Source: Arthonia radiata | Taxonomy: Eukaryota > Ascomycota > Arthoniomycetes > Arthoniales > Arthoniaceae | Length of the DNA stretch: 64,000 bases | Reading direction: 5' to 3' | Assembly (NCBI GenBank): GCA_002989075.1 | Contig: PSQN01000002.1 | Coordinates: forward strand, 388,097 to 452,096 | Part shown: one piece after another, positions 33,801 through 44,899 of the stretch | How positions within the stretch are numbered: position 1 is the stretch's first letter | Layout: every line of letters begins with the position of its first letter | The notes under the pieces: model-generated | What the model was told of the DNA's origin: nothing | Database searches by the model: none | The model's input: the letters and a program-made list of their open reading frames with translations, nothing else | Position numbers and translations under genes: made by a program

Positions 33801-34566
33801 CGTAGTGGAGCATGGATGTCGCTGTGAGAAAGGAGGCAAACATTGGATTAGCATCGTGACTTGTCTTTGCGGTATCCGTCTCCACTGGGAGCGTACCATG
33901 CTGCCAAAAATATTTGCTCGTCTTTAGGAGATCATCCCCAGCCCGGTAGGCAAGGGGAGCTGCTGACCGCATGCCGCTCAGATTGACGCCATTTTCACCC
34001 ATAAGCCGACGGTTGCAGCCTTTCGCTTGTTCGATGCGCTGTTTGAGGATCGTTGCATGGCTCATACTGCTGCCTTGTGAGTCATATGCGGTGCAGTAAG
34101 ACTTCCACACACGCCGTACTTCGCTCAAAGAGCGCATGTCATAGAACTTGAGAGACTTTGCGTAGGGACCTTGATCCCACACTTCTAGAGAAGCGGAGAT
34201 GTTGAGCAGCTTCACTGCTTGTCGTTGAAGGATCCCTCGATCATCAGTGCTCAGCCAGAAGTGATAGTAGATCTTCCATAGCGAATCCAATGTCTTTTCC
34301 GAAGGCTTGTCAAGTATGGCGCTTAGCAGAAGGATGTTGCGAGCGATAATGGCCCCTTCAAAGTCACAACAAGTGAAGGACAAGGGGCGATTTCCTTTGG
34401 AGTTGGTGTATGCGGTGTACAGAATGCTTCGAACGTCTCCGCAGCCTAGCAGGAGCATTTGAGCGGGACATTCTGGGGCTAGCTCTTGTGTGAAATCGAC
34501 CGCAGGCGTGTTGCCGATGGGGTAGAAGAACGAGATCGCGTCGATAGCAGTTGTGACAGGCGCCAT
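30885..34566 (-). CDS. DUF4470-MYND zinc-finger protein
   Basis: Two exons on minus, 34566-32332 and 32192-30885, with a 139-nt GT-AG intron (32331-32193); 1180 residues. The N-terminus APVTTAIDAISFFYPIGNTP ... QMLLLGCGDVRSILYTAY ... LSFTCCDFEGAIIARNILLL is the DUF4470 domain, which is also the N-terminal domain of dynein assembly factor 3. The last ~40 residues form a MYND finger (FCAVCSRDGSDAKLLACGRC then CSKECQKADWNAHKKFC), usually a protein-interaction module. The two frames look like separate genes, but joining TRQGNRAE to VYLSTSPPQLATPLS gives the length I expect of fungal DUF4470-MYND proteins. The ATG at 34,566 is preferred, since the frame upstream of it begins at TTG. Role unknown. 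Confidence 0.85.
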
Positions 34567-35280
34567 GACTGGCAATAGACCTCAATACAAGATGTATCTT
34601 TGTTGAGGCACCTCAGAGTGTGCGAGAATGGGAGATGGTTGTGCTACAATCAGAGATCAGTATTCTGCCGCTGCTGGCTTCGTTGACTTTTGGAACTTAG
34701 TCACAGTTTTCGTGCGAATCAGTAGCGTTGGAAAATGCAGAGACTGTCGAAGTCTTGGCCGTCAGAAAAGAAAGCATTAAAAGCTTCTGCACTAATACCT
34801 TTGGCCGGAAGGTGAGCCTAGCCGATCATAGCGCAAGTGATGGAGGAGTCGAGGGAGCGAAGAAGCAGAAAGCAGAGGACTTTGGGCAAGGAGAGCAAAC
34901 AATGTTCAGCAAACTTCCCAATCTAGCGCCCAAGCCTTCTCCCACTTCCCCAATCCGTGCACACGTGGGCATCGGATGAAGTGTGGCTCAATCAACTTTC
35001 AGCGATCGGCAATCTGGTGCCCGCCCAAGCTAGATGGAAACAAGAAGCAAGGCAACTACCCGTGAAATCATCGACGCGACGCGACGGCGTGACGACGTGA
35101 CGACGCGACGAGTCCGGAAGACCACCCAAATCGAGACACATCGCCACCAATTGACGGTCAACGATCAGAGGTAGGTAGGCAACGTGTCGCATAGCCATCA
35201 GCCAAAGCCTGTAGTAGGGCATGTTCCAGGAAGTCGATGTGTGGCTAAGATTCGGTGAGGACTCCCATCGTTTTCAAGCA
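34567..35280. other. Intergenic region with a short GACG-type repeat
   Basis: About 710 bp upstream of the DUF4470-MYND gene. It contains a 40-bp run of gacg/gtgacg units at 35,072-35,111. No gene is supported. Confidence 0.4.
35072..35111. repeat. Short degenerate tandem repeat (GACGc/GTGACG units)
   Basis: Roughly eight imperfect copies of a 5-6 bp unit (gacgc, gacg, gtgac) are adjacent, giving a CpG-rich 40-bp run. It may be a simple microsatellite. No protein-binding role can be claimed from sequence. Confidence 0.6.
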
Positions 35281-35622
35281 TCAGTTGAAGAAGGCAATCG
35301 CTTGTGGCCTATCATCCGCAGAACCTTTGCCACGAATATATTGTATGGCACCGCTCGCCATCACGGCCTTCCTTAAAGAGGCACGCTCGATGTTTCTTCC
35401 TTCCGCATTAAGATTCTTGATCAGAACAAGCATGGCTGGCGTGAAAAGAGCGCCTTTTTGTTGTCGGGCCGCAATCTCAGCCGGAACAATTATCCGCACA
35501 AGCTTGGAGGGCAACACGGCGGGGCCGTGAAACTCGTGGATCAGCTGTAGCGGCACGTCGAAGCTGTCGCGGACCCCATCGGCTGCGGTAAATGATGGGA
35601 AGAGGCTCAATTCAAAATCCAC
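35281..35622 (-). CDS. Possible hypothetical protein or gene fragment
   Basis: A 113-residue open frame with protein-like composition (DFELSLFPSFTAADG, FDVPLQLIHEFHGPAVLPSK, LVRIIVPAEIAARQQKGALF). The protein-like reading extends upstream of the first start codon (RRIRRVIPVDFELS), which suggests a 5' exon that I could not define, or a remnant of a longer gene. Family not recognised. Confidence 0.35.
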   Translation of the reverse strand: MDFELSLFPSFTAADGVRDSFDVPLQLIHEFHGPAVLPSKLVRIIVPAEIAARQQKGALFTPAMLVLIKNLNAEGRNIERASLRKAVMASGAIQYIRGKGSADDRPQAIAFFN

Positions 35623-36232
35623 TGGGATTACGCGACGTATCCTGCGCTGCGGGCTTGTGTGGGTATAGATTTGCTGTCATAGGGTTGTCACGCGAGGTAT
35701 TTCGACCGACACAGTGAGATCGGAGCCTTTCAGCAAGCGTGGCGCATGGGATAATACCGTGTCTGGCTGGCTACCCCAGCTCTTAATGGGCCTTGACGGC
35801 ATTGCTATCATACGACTTGCTCAGGATTGCAAAGCGCCATTGAGTCCACAGACAAGTCGAAAGTTTGACTCCAGCAAGGACACTCCCGGCTCGCTGGATC
35901 GACCCGAAGAGTCCGTCCCTGGCGAGATATGACAGATGCGGCCGCTTGCATGTCCACTCAGAAACTCCCCAGAACCATGGATACCTTGCTACCTTTCGCT
36001 TGATTTGCGATCGCTTACTAGCGAGTTTGCCAAGTGTGACGAAAGAAGCAGAACATTGCGCTAACGGAGCAGATAGCATGAAAGGCCAGATTGTGTAGAC
36101 GGAACTTCGTGATGGCATATGCCTCTGGCGCTCAGATATCATGGACTTCTCTGGGAAGCAAGTTGTAACTCCCATTCACTTGATGAAGAGTGATGCCCTC
36201 TCCCCTGGGTGGGTCATCGACACTTTTCGAAA
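35623..36232. other. Intergenic region
   Basis: About 610 bp ahead of family member C. A possible extra exon of the minus-strand fragment (reading HAPRLLKGSDLTVSVEIPRV) lies near 35,680-35,745; otherwise nothing is recognised. Confidence 0.35.
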
Positions 36233-36982
36233 ATGGCAGAAAGCCAACCTTCCAGCTATGACCCCCTCACATTACTGACCAAACAGAACGTCGAGGTAGA
36301 AGTCGTCTTTCCCTGGGGCAAACGGTATAGCTCCTATATCCTGCACATCGACGGGCAAACCGCCGCCACAGCAGAATATCGCATGTTCAAGGCACCGAGA
36401 CTTAATTCTGCTTACTCTCATCGATCGTACCTAGCGTTGTACGTTGGCGACGTCTCAGCCAAAGAGCTTCGGCATTACCAACATGCACACCTGCGATACA
36501 AGGTCGAGGTTACTCGAAAGTCCGCCGCTACAGAGGGTCGCGCGACATGCACACGTGAGGGCGCTGGTGATGAAGAGTACGGTCTGCGCCCGCTTCCGCA
36601 GCCGACCGAAAATAAAGGCACTGTCTGCTCGGCTTTTGGGGACTGATGGACTGGGACGTACGTACCTCAAGGCATCTCACATCATGGCGCCGCTGGCACT
36701 ACCATCAATCCTCATGGAGCGGGTAGCACAGACAGTGTTCTTACTTTCGAACGCTCAAAGTGGGGCGCTGGCCGTCGGGTGTTCAAATGCGCTTCAGTGC
36801 CAGCGGGCACACCCCTTCATGAAGTGTTTGCTTGACTTTGCTTCTTGGGGCTGAGGCATCTGTATGAGAGTCGGAGCAACGTGTCGTTGCCGCTGTGGCC
36901 GCCATCGGATGAGGGAAGTGGAAAGGAAGTCGATGCGGATCAAAGTCCGCAGGAGGAAAGCAGTTCGCAGCGTCGGCGTTGA
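36233..36982 (+). pseudogene. Unrecognised fungal family, member C, with two in-frame TGA codons
   Basis: A single frame of 250 codons from ATG 36,233 to TGA 36,982, the same protein length as member A. Family blocks are in order: SSYDPLTLLTKQNVEVEVVF, FPWGKRYSS, HIDGQTAATAEYR, FGD-TGA-WTG, VFKCASVPAGTPLHEVFA-TGA-LCFLGLRHLYES, and the terminus SPQEESSSQRRR. The two internal TGAs are at 36,644-36,646 and 36,833-36,835. The frame is otherwise preserved, so decay is recent or the stops are tolerated. I found no intron that removes either TGA. A truncated 137-residue product could still be made. Confidence 0.6.
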
Positions 36983-37430
36983 ATGGACATAATGCGATTA
37001 GTGAAGTAGCGTCAAATGCCAGTCGAACATGAGGCAAGTAAAGTGAGCAACATTGACATGTGCTAGTGGTTGCTGGGCGTTTTGGATGGCCTCTCGCGCG
37101 CTGAGGTACTGAACGGCGACTGAGAGCATCACCAAGCACAGCGCACAGCCTTGATGCGCGAGATCTTGCGCAACTCCTCTCAAGGACGCGACCAGCAATA
37201 ATCCGATACATATCAAGGCCATTTGTGAGCTTTTCATTGGTCCGCCCTCGATTGTAGGACAAAAGGTCCTCCTCGGCTTGATGATCACCCTAAAAGTTAG
37301 CTGATGTCACGCCACGTACAGGACACGTTTCCCGCCCAACACCACACACAGTGACTTGCTTTGGGTTCATGCGCAGCGCTCACGCAGGATTATATCCATA
37401 AAAGAATCATATCCAGCCTACGAAAGCAAA
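36983..37430. other. Spacer between family members C and D
   Basis: About 450 bp. No supported coding sequence or repeat. It probably contains the promoter of member D. Confidence 0.4.
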
Positions 37431-38198
37431 ATGTTCCACTCAGACATCCCAATGTCGGACACCCACCATAAACCCCTACCATCAGGCTCAGCCTACGATC
37501 CAACCACGCTCGTCACGCATAAGCCCTTCGAAGTCACATTACTTTTGCCCGAAGCCCACGAGAGTTCTCCGTTCGAACTTCGTGTTGGCATCGAAATTCT
37601 AGCAAAAAACTTCCCGAAGTCCACTTCAACACTCCACGCTTTTCTTCATCATCCCTTGGCGCTGCTTCGCCATCATAGCATAATCCTGGATTTCTCCATT
37701 GACAAACGCAATCGCTCCATCTATCAAAGGGACTCTGATTTTGCTACCATATATCGCTTGCACGTTCCACATGATTCTCAAAACGACCCATGTGTCGTTT
37801 TCGATCATTGGACCGGTGAGACATATACGCTCGCTCCACAAGCCACAGGCGATGCGACTCAGCTCCGTCTATTGTTCACAGCGACGTTGATATGCGGTAT
37901 TCAGCGCGGCAAGCATCGGCGGCCAGAGAGCTTCGTCGTTCAGACTAAGAAAGGGACGCCGATAGCGTTCGTACGGGCATGGGATTATGGCAGTGGAGCG
38001 AAGCATCGGTGGTTTAAAGGTGTTGAAAACCAGGGCGTGAATTTGGGGATGCTGTTGGTGGGGATGGCGGCGCTTGTGGTGAGGAAGGGGCTAGAAGGTG
38101 CGGGTAGAGGGGGTTTAGCTGCTGTGATGGAGGAAGGTGAGGAGCTGTTTGAGAAGGTGCTGCACACTGGTAGTCGGAAGCGGCATCGCGTCGAGTGA
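37431..38198 (+). CDS. Unrecognised fungal family, divergent member D (intact)
   Basis: Single exon, 255 residues from the chosen ATG; an in-frame ATG at 37,356 would add 25 residues. It opens with SGSAYDPTTLVTHKPFEVTL, the clearest form of the family N-terminus, and continues with beta-type segments (RVGIEILAKN, HHSIILDFSIDKRN, QLRLLFTATLICGI). The C-terminal hydrophobic helix NLGMLLVGMAALVVRKGLEG takes the position of the PLDEIFTLACFLVLRR helix of member A, and the protein ends in a basic RKRHRVE. The middle is very diverged from A-C. No signal peptide or membrane anchor besides that helix. Function unknown. Confidence 0.65.
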   Translation: MFHSDIPMSDTHHKPLPSGSAYDPTTLVTHKPFEVTLLLPEAHESSPFELRVGIEILAKNFPKSTSTLHAFLHHPLALLRHHSIILDFSIDKRNRSIYQRDSDFATIYRLHVPHDSQNDPCVVFDHWTGETYTLAPQATGDATQLRLLFTATLICGIQRGKHRRPESFVVQTKKGTPIAFVRAWDYGSGAKHRWFKGVENQGVNLGMLLVGMAALVVRKGLEGAGRGGLAAVMEEGEELFEKVLHTGSRKRHRVE

Positions 38199-39411
38199 GA
38201 TGTGTGATGATCGTCAGTGCTCAAGACCAGAACCCCTCGATTGGAGAAGCGCACACAAGAAATTGAGAGCGCATGAGCCTCGATGCCCTATTTCATACAA
38301 GTTCAGTCAGAAATACTTCTAATAGTAGGATACGATAGGCTTTAAGGATCCCGATAGATGAGCTTGCTAGCCGCACCGGCACCGGCACGAAACATATGTA
38401 GATCACAAGTGTCTCTACATTGTACTGGGGTATCGGCGCAATTTACATTCTTGAACTGGCTAAAACGTAGAGATGTGGCAAGCCTCGCTTCTATCCTCTA
38501 CCTAGCATGGCTTGTCATTACGCTGACCTACCTTTCAAAGGCGGATGATCAATTCGTAGTGAGCCACAGTTTCTTAAGCTCTATAACTTTACCGTCTTTG
38601 AGGCTGTGCCAGTGACTTGCGTGGATACTGAATCTATCGTTGTCTTTCCGCACGACGAGATACGCTGTTGAAGTCTCGTTAGGCATGAGGCCAAAGATCC
38701 TCGAAAAGAAAAAGACTAGAAGGCGCTTCACATCATAAGAGCAATTCCGAGGATAGCCATCAGTCCCACAGTTCTCATGATTACCTCCACCCCGGCGGCC
38801 CTCGCGCGAATCATATAATTGTTGAACCCCATGTAGACACCGTCAGGGCTGGTCAGCTGCTATTGCAATGAGCGGACCCGCGCATGACTGTGAAATCCTT
38901 TGAAACAGAACGTGATCTAGAGCGAGTGCTTACGATGCATGATATCACGTTGCGTCAGCTCTATTCGGCGAATTAGGTACTGGCGTCTCGCAAAAGCGAG
39001 AAGCCAGGCGCATACACAGACGAGCGGTTGCGCTTCTCTAACAACGCTTCTAGCTGGCTATAGTTATGGAACAAAAAGAAACGTGCGATATGTCTTTCGT
39101 AGATCTTATTTTGCTCACATACTTCCATAAACAGACGCAGGTCGTGGCCTCACGCATAGGTCCGCGTACTGTATGACGGTTATCTGTAAATCCCAGAATA
39201 GCTTAGATTGCCATATCATTGTCATTGCCAATTCAAATCAGCAGAGCCTTTGGAAGGGGGGGTAATTGCTTTCGTTTTCGCAGATTACTTGCTGCACCAG
39301 CGATTTGCTGCCCAAGCGGCTATTTTGACGACATACCTATCCTCGCGGATACGCTAGACGTCTCGGCCATCCGTCGCATCGCAAGGGCGATATGTCATAC
39401 CCTGACCTGCA
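38199..39411. other. 1.2-kb region without a supported gene
   Basis: Only short frames without family signal. Composition is still ordinary. No RNA gene or transposon terminus was recognised. Confidence 0.4.
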
Positions 39412-42076
39412 TCATACTGTTGTGGGCAGGAACCAATAAGCAAGAAGCGCCGGATGATTGGTGGTTCGCTCCTCGTTTGGCAACGGCATCATGAGATGCT
39501 TTCCAAGGTACCTCCGCCGTGCCTGAATGCAGAACATATGTCCCTTCACGCATCGGCTGCAAGCACAATCCTCGGTGACCTTTGTCCCTTTCTTGTCTTT
39601 CCAATACCGAAATGTCAGCATACGTGCTGTAATCTGCAAATCACCAGCTTGCTCACCTTGCGTTGATGCAGGCCCTCTCGCTTGATCTGTTCGGTCTCGT
39701 CCAGTCGTCGTCATCGTTGAGATCGCGTCCTTGCAAGTCCGCTTCAACCTCCGCGCGGGTCTCCGCGCTCACGGCGCCTGAGTGTTTTGGACAAGGTTCC
39801 ACGTACTGCCAAACGGCTTCGACTTGCCATTTCAGGCTCTCGGACGTGACGTCTTCACTTTGAAATAATGACGGTCTCGTCTCTTTACGCTCGCCTTCAT
39901 TCGCTTCGCAAGTGGGTTCATCAGAGCCGTGCCTACCCAGAGTCGATCGTATATCATCTCGATCGTCAAGAAGTTTGGCTCGGTCAGCTGCATCTTCTGC
40001 ATAGCCCCATGTTGACTGAGGTGCCTGACTGGGGGAGACGCTCCGCTGTTGGCGCTGACCGCGGGTTGGTCTTGCTAAGTCTGTGCTGTCTGGTTCGGCA
40101 GACATCTCGAACGAGCCACGACTCCAGGCTCGCGGTAGTATGCTAGTAGGTGCTCGACGGGACAGCGTTGGCTTCGAATCTCTTATCTGATGCCTGCTGT
40201 CCTCTCTAGCTTCGTGAACGTCTTTGTGTGTCTCAGAGTCACGATCGGCGCGAGGATTGAAAGGTTTAAGCGAACATCTGACAATTTATTGTCGACCTAT
40301 TTTCGCGCTCGTGGATAAGATTGGCTATGACCATTATTGACGCCCGCACCCTCTTTACCGGCTTGTTGCCCAGACGAATTATTTGAATACTGCAGCGTGG
40401 ACCCTTTGTCGAAGGAGGCATCGGCGTAGTACAGTGACCGAGATGTCGTTCTCTGCGGATGAGGCTTACCATTGCCTTCGGTGATAGGTGGTGTGGCTAT
40501 TGTGCAACCTGATTCGGTGATGTTGAGCTATGCATCAGGTCAGCACGACCTGATCCAAGAGATTTCCTTCAGAGCCACAAACCTCTCCAGTATTCTGTGC
40601 GCCGGTGCGCATCTGCATGATGGAGGAGCAATCGGGTGGGTGCGGACGGCGATCTCCCAGGTTTGCGGCGGGTTGATACTGGCCTCCCAGTCGTAATGTC
40701 TGACGCGCATTCCTATTTTCGTGCTTCTTGAGTCGCCGAGTGCGCTCTGCCAGCGGTGAGACGTAATTGACTGAGGAGTGGTCGCGCTTATCCAGCACCA
40801 CCTGGCGCTGTTCTTGCGTCGAGGACGATGTTGCCCGCGAGTCCCTAAGCGCACTCGTGTCGATGTCATGGTTCGGGATCTTGGTGGCTTGTTTGTCAGG
40901 CTCCCCAAGTTCACAGAGTTGATATCCTTCTGGTATTCCATAGTAACGAAGGGAGCGTTCCGCTTCTCTAGCATGCTGGACTCTGACACTTTCTCGGACT
41001 GTGCACGCCTCAACTCGGCCTCCATGTCATCAAGACGCCTGCATACGCTCGCAATGCCATTCTTACTCTTCGCGCGCTCGTCGCTCACACAGTCGCGCAC
41101 ACGTTCAGCCATGATCTGACGATCGTTCCGCACCTCCTCCATTAGCGCGGTCACTGCTCCTACCACATCATCCAGTTTTGTGATTTCGGCTTCGGCAGTA
41201 TTGACTCGGGCGTGCAATGATGAGACTTCTTGCTTGCAAGCATGCTTTTCCTTGGTAGTTTCATGCGCGATCTTGCGGGCTATCGTCTCACGCTCTTTCT
41301 TGGTCTCCTCGGCTAAACGCTCGACTGCAGTCCTCAAGTCAGTGAAGCCTCCGTTGGTGGCATCATGAGTGTCCATCCGCTTGCTCAAAGCTGTGAAACG
41401 TTGATGACGGGTGGCTTGCTCCTTGTGAACCTCGTGATCCTGTTTTTCCTCCAATGCCTGGCGTATTGTCTGGACTTCATGCTTCAGAGCTGTCATTGCT
41501 GCCGCAATATTGTCCATTCGGCCAAATTCGTTCTCTAACGCCCACCTTCCAGTCGGCCGCCTTTGGAAACACCGTCTTGTTGGAATACAATGCCGTGTTG
41601 AGAGAATTCAGCCTGTTCAACGACCGTATGACAAGGGCCCTAAGGCTGGCGTGGGACAATCCATCACCAACAGGCGGTAGGCCAATTGCATCGCTGAGGG
41701 TATTCATTTGATCTTCCAGCTTTGTCTGCGTCTTAGTGAATGCATTCACGGACGAAAAGATGGCTTCTACCAGCCCTTGTCGTTTCGTCTCTTCCTCTTC
41801 GATGCGATCTTGCTGGGACTCGATCATTTTCAAAGCTCGATCAACCGTGACAGACGCCAGATTGATTGTGAGCACTGCCTCGTACTGCTCCGCTCTCAGT
41901 TGGCGGCCACCCGATGCAGGATCGGACAAAGTCTTGGAACTCTTATCCATAGTACCCATACTCTCCGCAAGGGCCCTGGCATGTGTCTCGCAATAGTCCA
42001 ACGCGTCGGGCAGACGAGTGTGGGACAAGCTTATACCGAGTGCATCTTCATCCAGGTACGGATGGTCTGCGTTCAC
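39412..42076 (-). pseudogene. Coiled-coil protein gene with apparent frame changes
   Basis: Protein-like sequence runs along the minus strand across several frames. The 5' part (42,076-41,560) reads HPYLDEDALGISLSHTRLPD and EEEETKRQGLVEAIFSSVN. From 41,540 a second frame gives a long coiled coil (NEFGRMDNIAAAMTALKHEV ... EETKKERETIARKI). Near 40,985 the natural-looking reading moves to a third frame (VQHAREAERSLRYYGIPEG ... VVLDKRDHSSVNYVSPLAER). A downstream block (SAEPDSTDLARPTRGQRQQR) and a Cys-rich end (KVTEDCACSRCVKGHMFCIQ) follow. No introns with good signals explain the two frame changes, so it is either a pseudogene or contains sequence errors; the blocks could also be two genes. The start is unresolved (possible upstream exon near 42,190). 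Family unknown. Confidence 0.45.
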
Positions 42077-44740
42077 CTTAGTTGTGAGTTCGACTTCCCT
42101 GAACTCCTACGAGAGATGCTTACCTTCAGAACAAGCAGCCTCGGCGAGTGTCGTCGCTCTTACCACGCGCCTCTTGACTTGACATGACGTGGCCAGTGAG
42201 CTTTAAGGACTGTGGCGCCTCCATGCTTGATCAAGGCGACTGATATCGGGTGCTTGCCATGTGTAGGCGGAGGAGTAGACAAAAAAGATGAGAGTCGAGT
42301 CCAGGTGCAGGTGGGTGCTGCTCACAGCCTTGTGCCCATTAAAGCGGGCAGAGCATCGTCGCTGCCAGTGACATCGCCCAGGGGCATGCGACCGATGCGT
42401 TTGAGGGTGTGGTCAGTCCACCTCTTGTCAAGTCGAGGTCCATGGATTTGCCAGGACGTCATATGATCCAATCCACAGAGTCAGACGGCTTTCTTCATCT
42501 GACGCAACAACTCGCTGTAGTTGAAGTAGTAACAGGATGTACTGAAGCCCCAATACGGTCGAGTAGTTGCTAGGACTGAATGATTCTTTGTTTTCGCAAG
42601 ATATGTACTACGCAAGCCATTCGCTCTCTCCACGGCCATATTCAGGACACAGCTATGCCTGCGGGTATGCTCGACATCCCAGTCCACATGTCGCTTCGCA
42701 ACGGCAACCTCACCTAACAAGCACAATATTGCTGTATCATTAGTCAGAAAAGTGTTTAGATATTGGGAGTAGCGGGAGTCAGTAGAGCAAGCTGTCACAG
42801 CAGCCACACCCTCGTGCCAAGGTTCCGTGAGGGCTACAGCTTTGGCGACGCAAGCGGAGTAGCGGCTGTGTGCGCTCTTTGGCCACCTTCCACTGCTTGG
42901 TTGGGCGCTGTTAGAGATGTATTAGTTCATGGATATGGATCTACTTTGAGACCTTCGTCCTTTTCCTGGGCAAGATATTGACTCTAAGAACGCTCTTGAG
43001 GCGGTAGTCATTGGGAGAGGCCTGAGAGAAACATGTGGGCGTTTGCGCTGCAGCAGCTACGCCTACTCGTTTCTGCTCTCCACTCAGTGCTCTTTATTTG
43101 CGGAGGCAAATTAGTAGACAAACGGTGTTTTCCTGACGAGATACTAGGCACTATCCGCGCTCTTATAGAATGCTGTTTGGAGAAAACGGGAAAGGCGAAA
43201 GTAAGACCAGATATCGAGCGTGTGCATGGGAGCTGTTGAAACGTCACAGTCATCAATATGCTAGAGGGTTGGCGTTACTGACCGGGCTCGAGATGATAGA
43301 ATTGCCCTGCCCCACTAGAGCTGTGTCCAGTGCCGACGGTTCCAGGTTGGGTCGGTAGGCCAGTCTGAGACAGAGTACTTGGGCATATACCACTCGGTCG
43401 TACTGCGAGCAAATCGTGCACCTGAACCAGCCATGGCGACGATGCTCGTGTCCGGGCCGGCCCGTGAGGCTCGGCACAGCCCGTTGAGCTTACTGTCAAC
43501 AGCCTCAAAGCTCATTCCTAGCAGCGACATCACGGGCGTTCAACACATGCGGTGTATTTCGGGCCTCGCTCATGGTCGTCTGTACTCCATTGCTTGGCCC
43601 TTAGTATCTCGATAACGACATGTACTATGCCAGAAGACTGGTCTATGGTGGAAGACCGTGCAGTTCCGGATATTCTCTGTATCCTCATTGAGGGACAAAG
43701 ACTCATCCCGGTCTGTTGGAGCATGATGTAAAGCTTGAGGCCGCAGCCAGTCCGTGTCCCAACAGCGAGCTCGACTGCTTCATCATTACTTTTCGAGCAG
43801 CTGTTTATGACCACTCCGGCGCATTTCGAAGCCTGGATATCATCAATAAGCAACTGCCAAATACTGTAAAGGCTGAAGGCGTATCCAACGTGTCGTTTCC
43901 AGGGGCTTGCAGCTACTGCCAGTCCACATCGTAGCAGCGAGCTCGCCTACTCTATTCTTATCTCTTGAGCAGCTTTTATGACTGCTCCGGCGCATCATGA
44001 GATAAAGAGCTTCTCATCAGGCATTCATCTGAGACTGCAAAAGCTGAAGATTGTACTCGAGATGTCGTTTCCGTTAGCTTTTTCCGTGCCGGCCCCTGTA
44101 CTTTGCCTCAGCGATATGACAACGATGAACATGTGTGACCATCATGAATAATCTTTTACGATCTGCCTGTTGACCACATATGATACTTGTTGGCCATCTG
44201 TGGTCATCTTGTCATGTCCTGCAGCGCTGGTCGCGCTTTCACGCGCTTTCGAAATCTTACCATTCTGCCGGAAGTTCGCCGCGACAAAGGGTTGAAAAGC
44301 TGTACGGCCCGCCACAGCGTTTTTGCGTAGTCCTGTTGGTCACTTGATGCCATCCTGCGCGTGCTATCAGTAAATCGCGCATACTACGGGATAAGGATAA
44401 GGACATACATGTCCGGAAGGAATCATGAAAGCCGATGCTGAAAACGAGGTGACCTGTTTCTCAGTCATCGCGAAGCTTGTCCGACATGCGGCATGCATCA
44501 AACAACCGTCTTCAACTCATTCAACGCAGAGTGTAAACAAAAAGAATGATAAGGTATATGGCTTTTATCACATTCCGACTAACATGGTAGGAAGGTAGGT
44601 ACATGAGGATGAAACGGAAAGTATGAGTGCGTCCATCACGTGATCCCAATATATGCCTATTCAGGCAACTCTCTACCAAGCATCCCGTGTCTTGGCATAG
44701 CTATCTGAACTGGGCGATCCTGTACACAACACACTCCCTT
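42077..44740. other. Gene-poor transition zone next to the AT-rich island
   Basis: About 2.7 kb with only short frames on both strands, none with family signal. It includes an imperfect tandem duplication at about 43,760-44,100. Base composition is still near that of the genes and changes only at about 44,740. Confidence 0.45.
43762..44100. repeat. Degenerate ~170-bp tandem duplication
   Basis: Two adjacent units begin with the same words: cagcgagctcg at 43,763 and about 43,935, then cgagcagctgtttatgacc versus tgagcagcttttatgactg, then ctccggcgcat in both, and later gtcgtttcc in both. The copies differ by many substitutions and small indels. It is not coding as far as I can see. Confidence 0.65.
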
Positions 44741-44899
44741 AGGATCACTAATATAGGTAAATAACAAGCCAAATATTATTGTTTTAAACAAAAGAAACAG
44801 TATACGTAGTGCGGCTAGGCGCGGAGTCCTAATTGTCGAATAAAGCCTGCCTATATTAAGATTATTAAAGGCTTAGTAAGACTATTTACAGCTTAATCT

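Noticed and set aside
29437-36835. Selenocysteine insertion at the three TGA codons of family members B and C
   Set aside because: The TGAs lie at non-equivalent positions, the intact relatives have no Cys there, and as far as I know Pezizomycotina lack the selenocysteine machinery.
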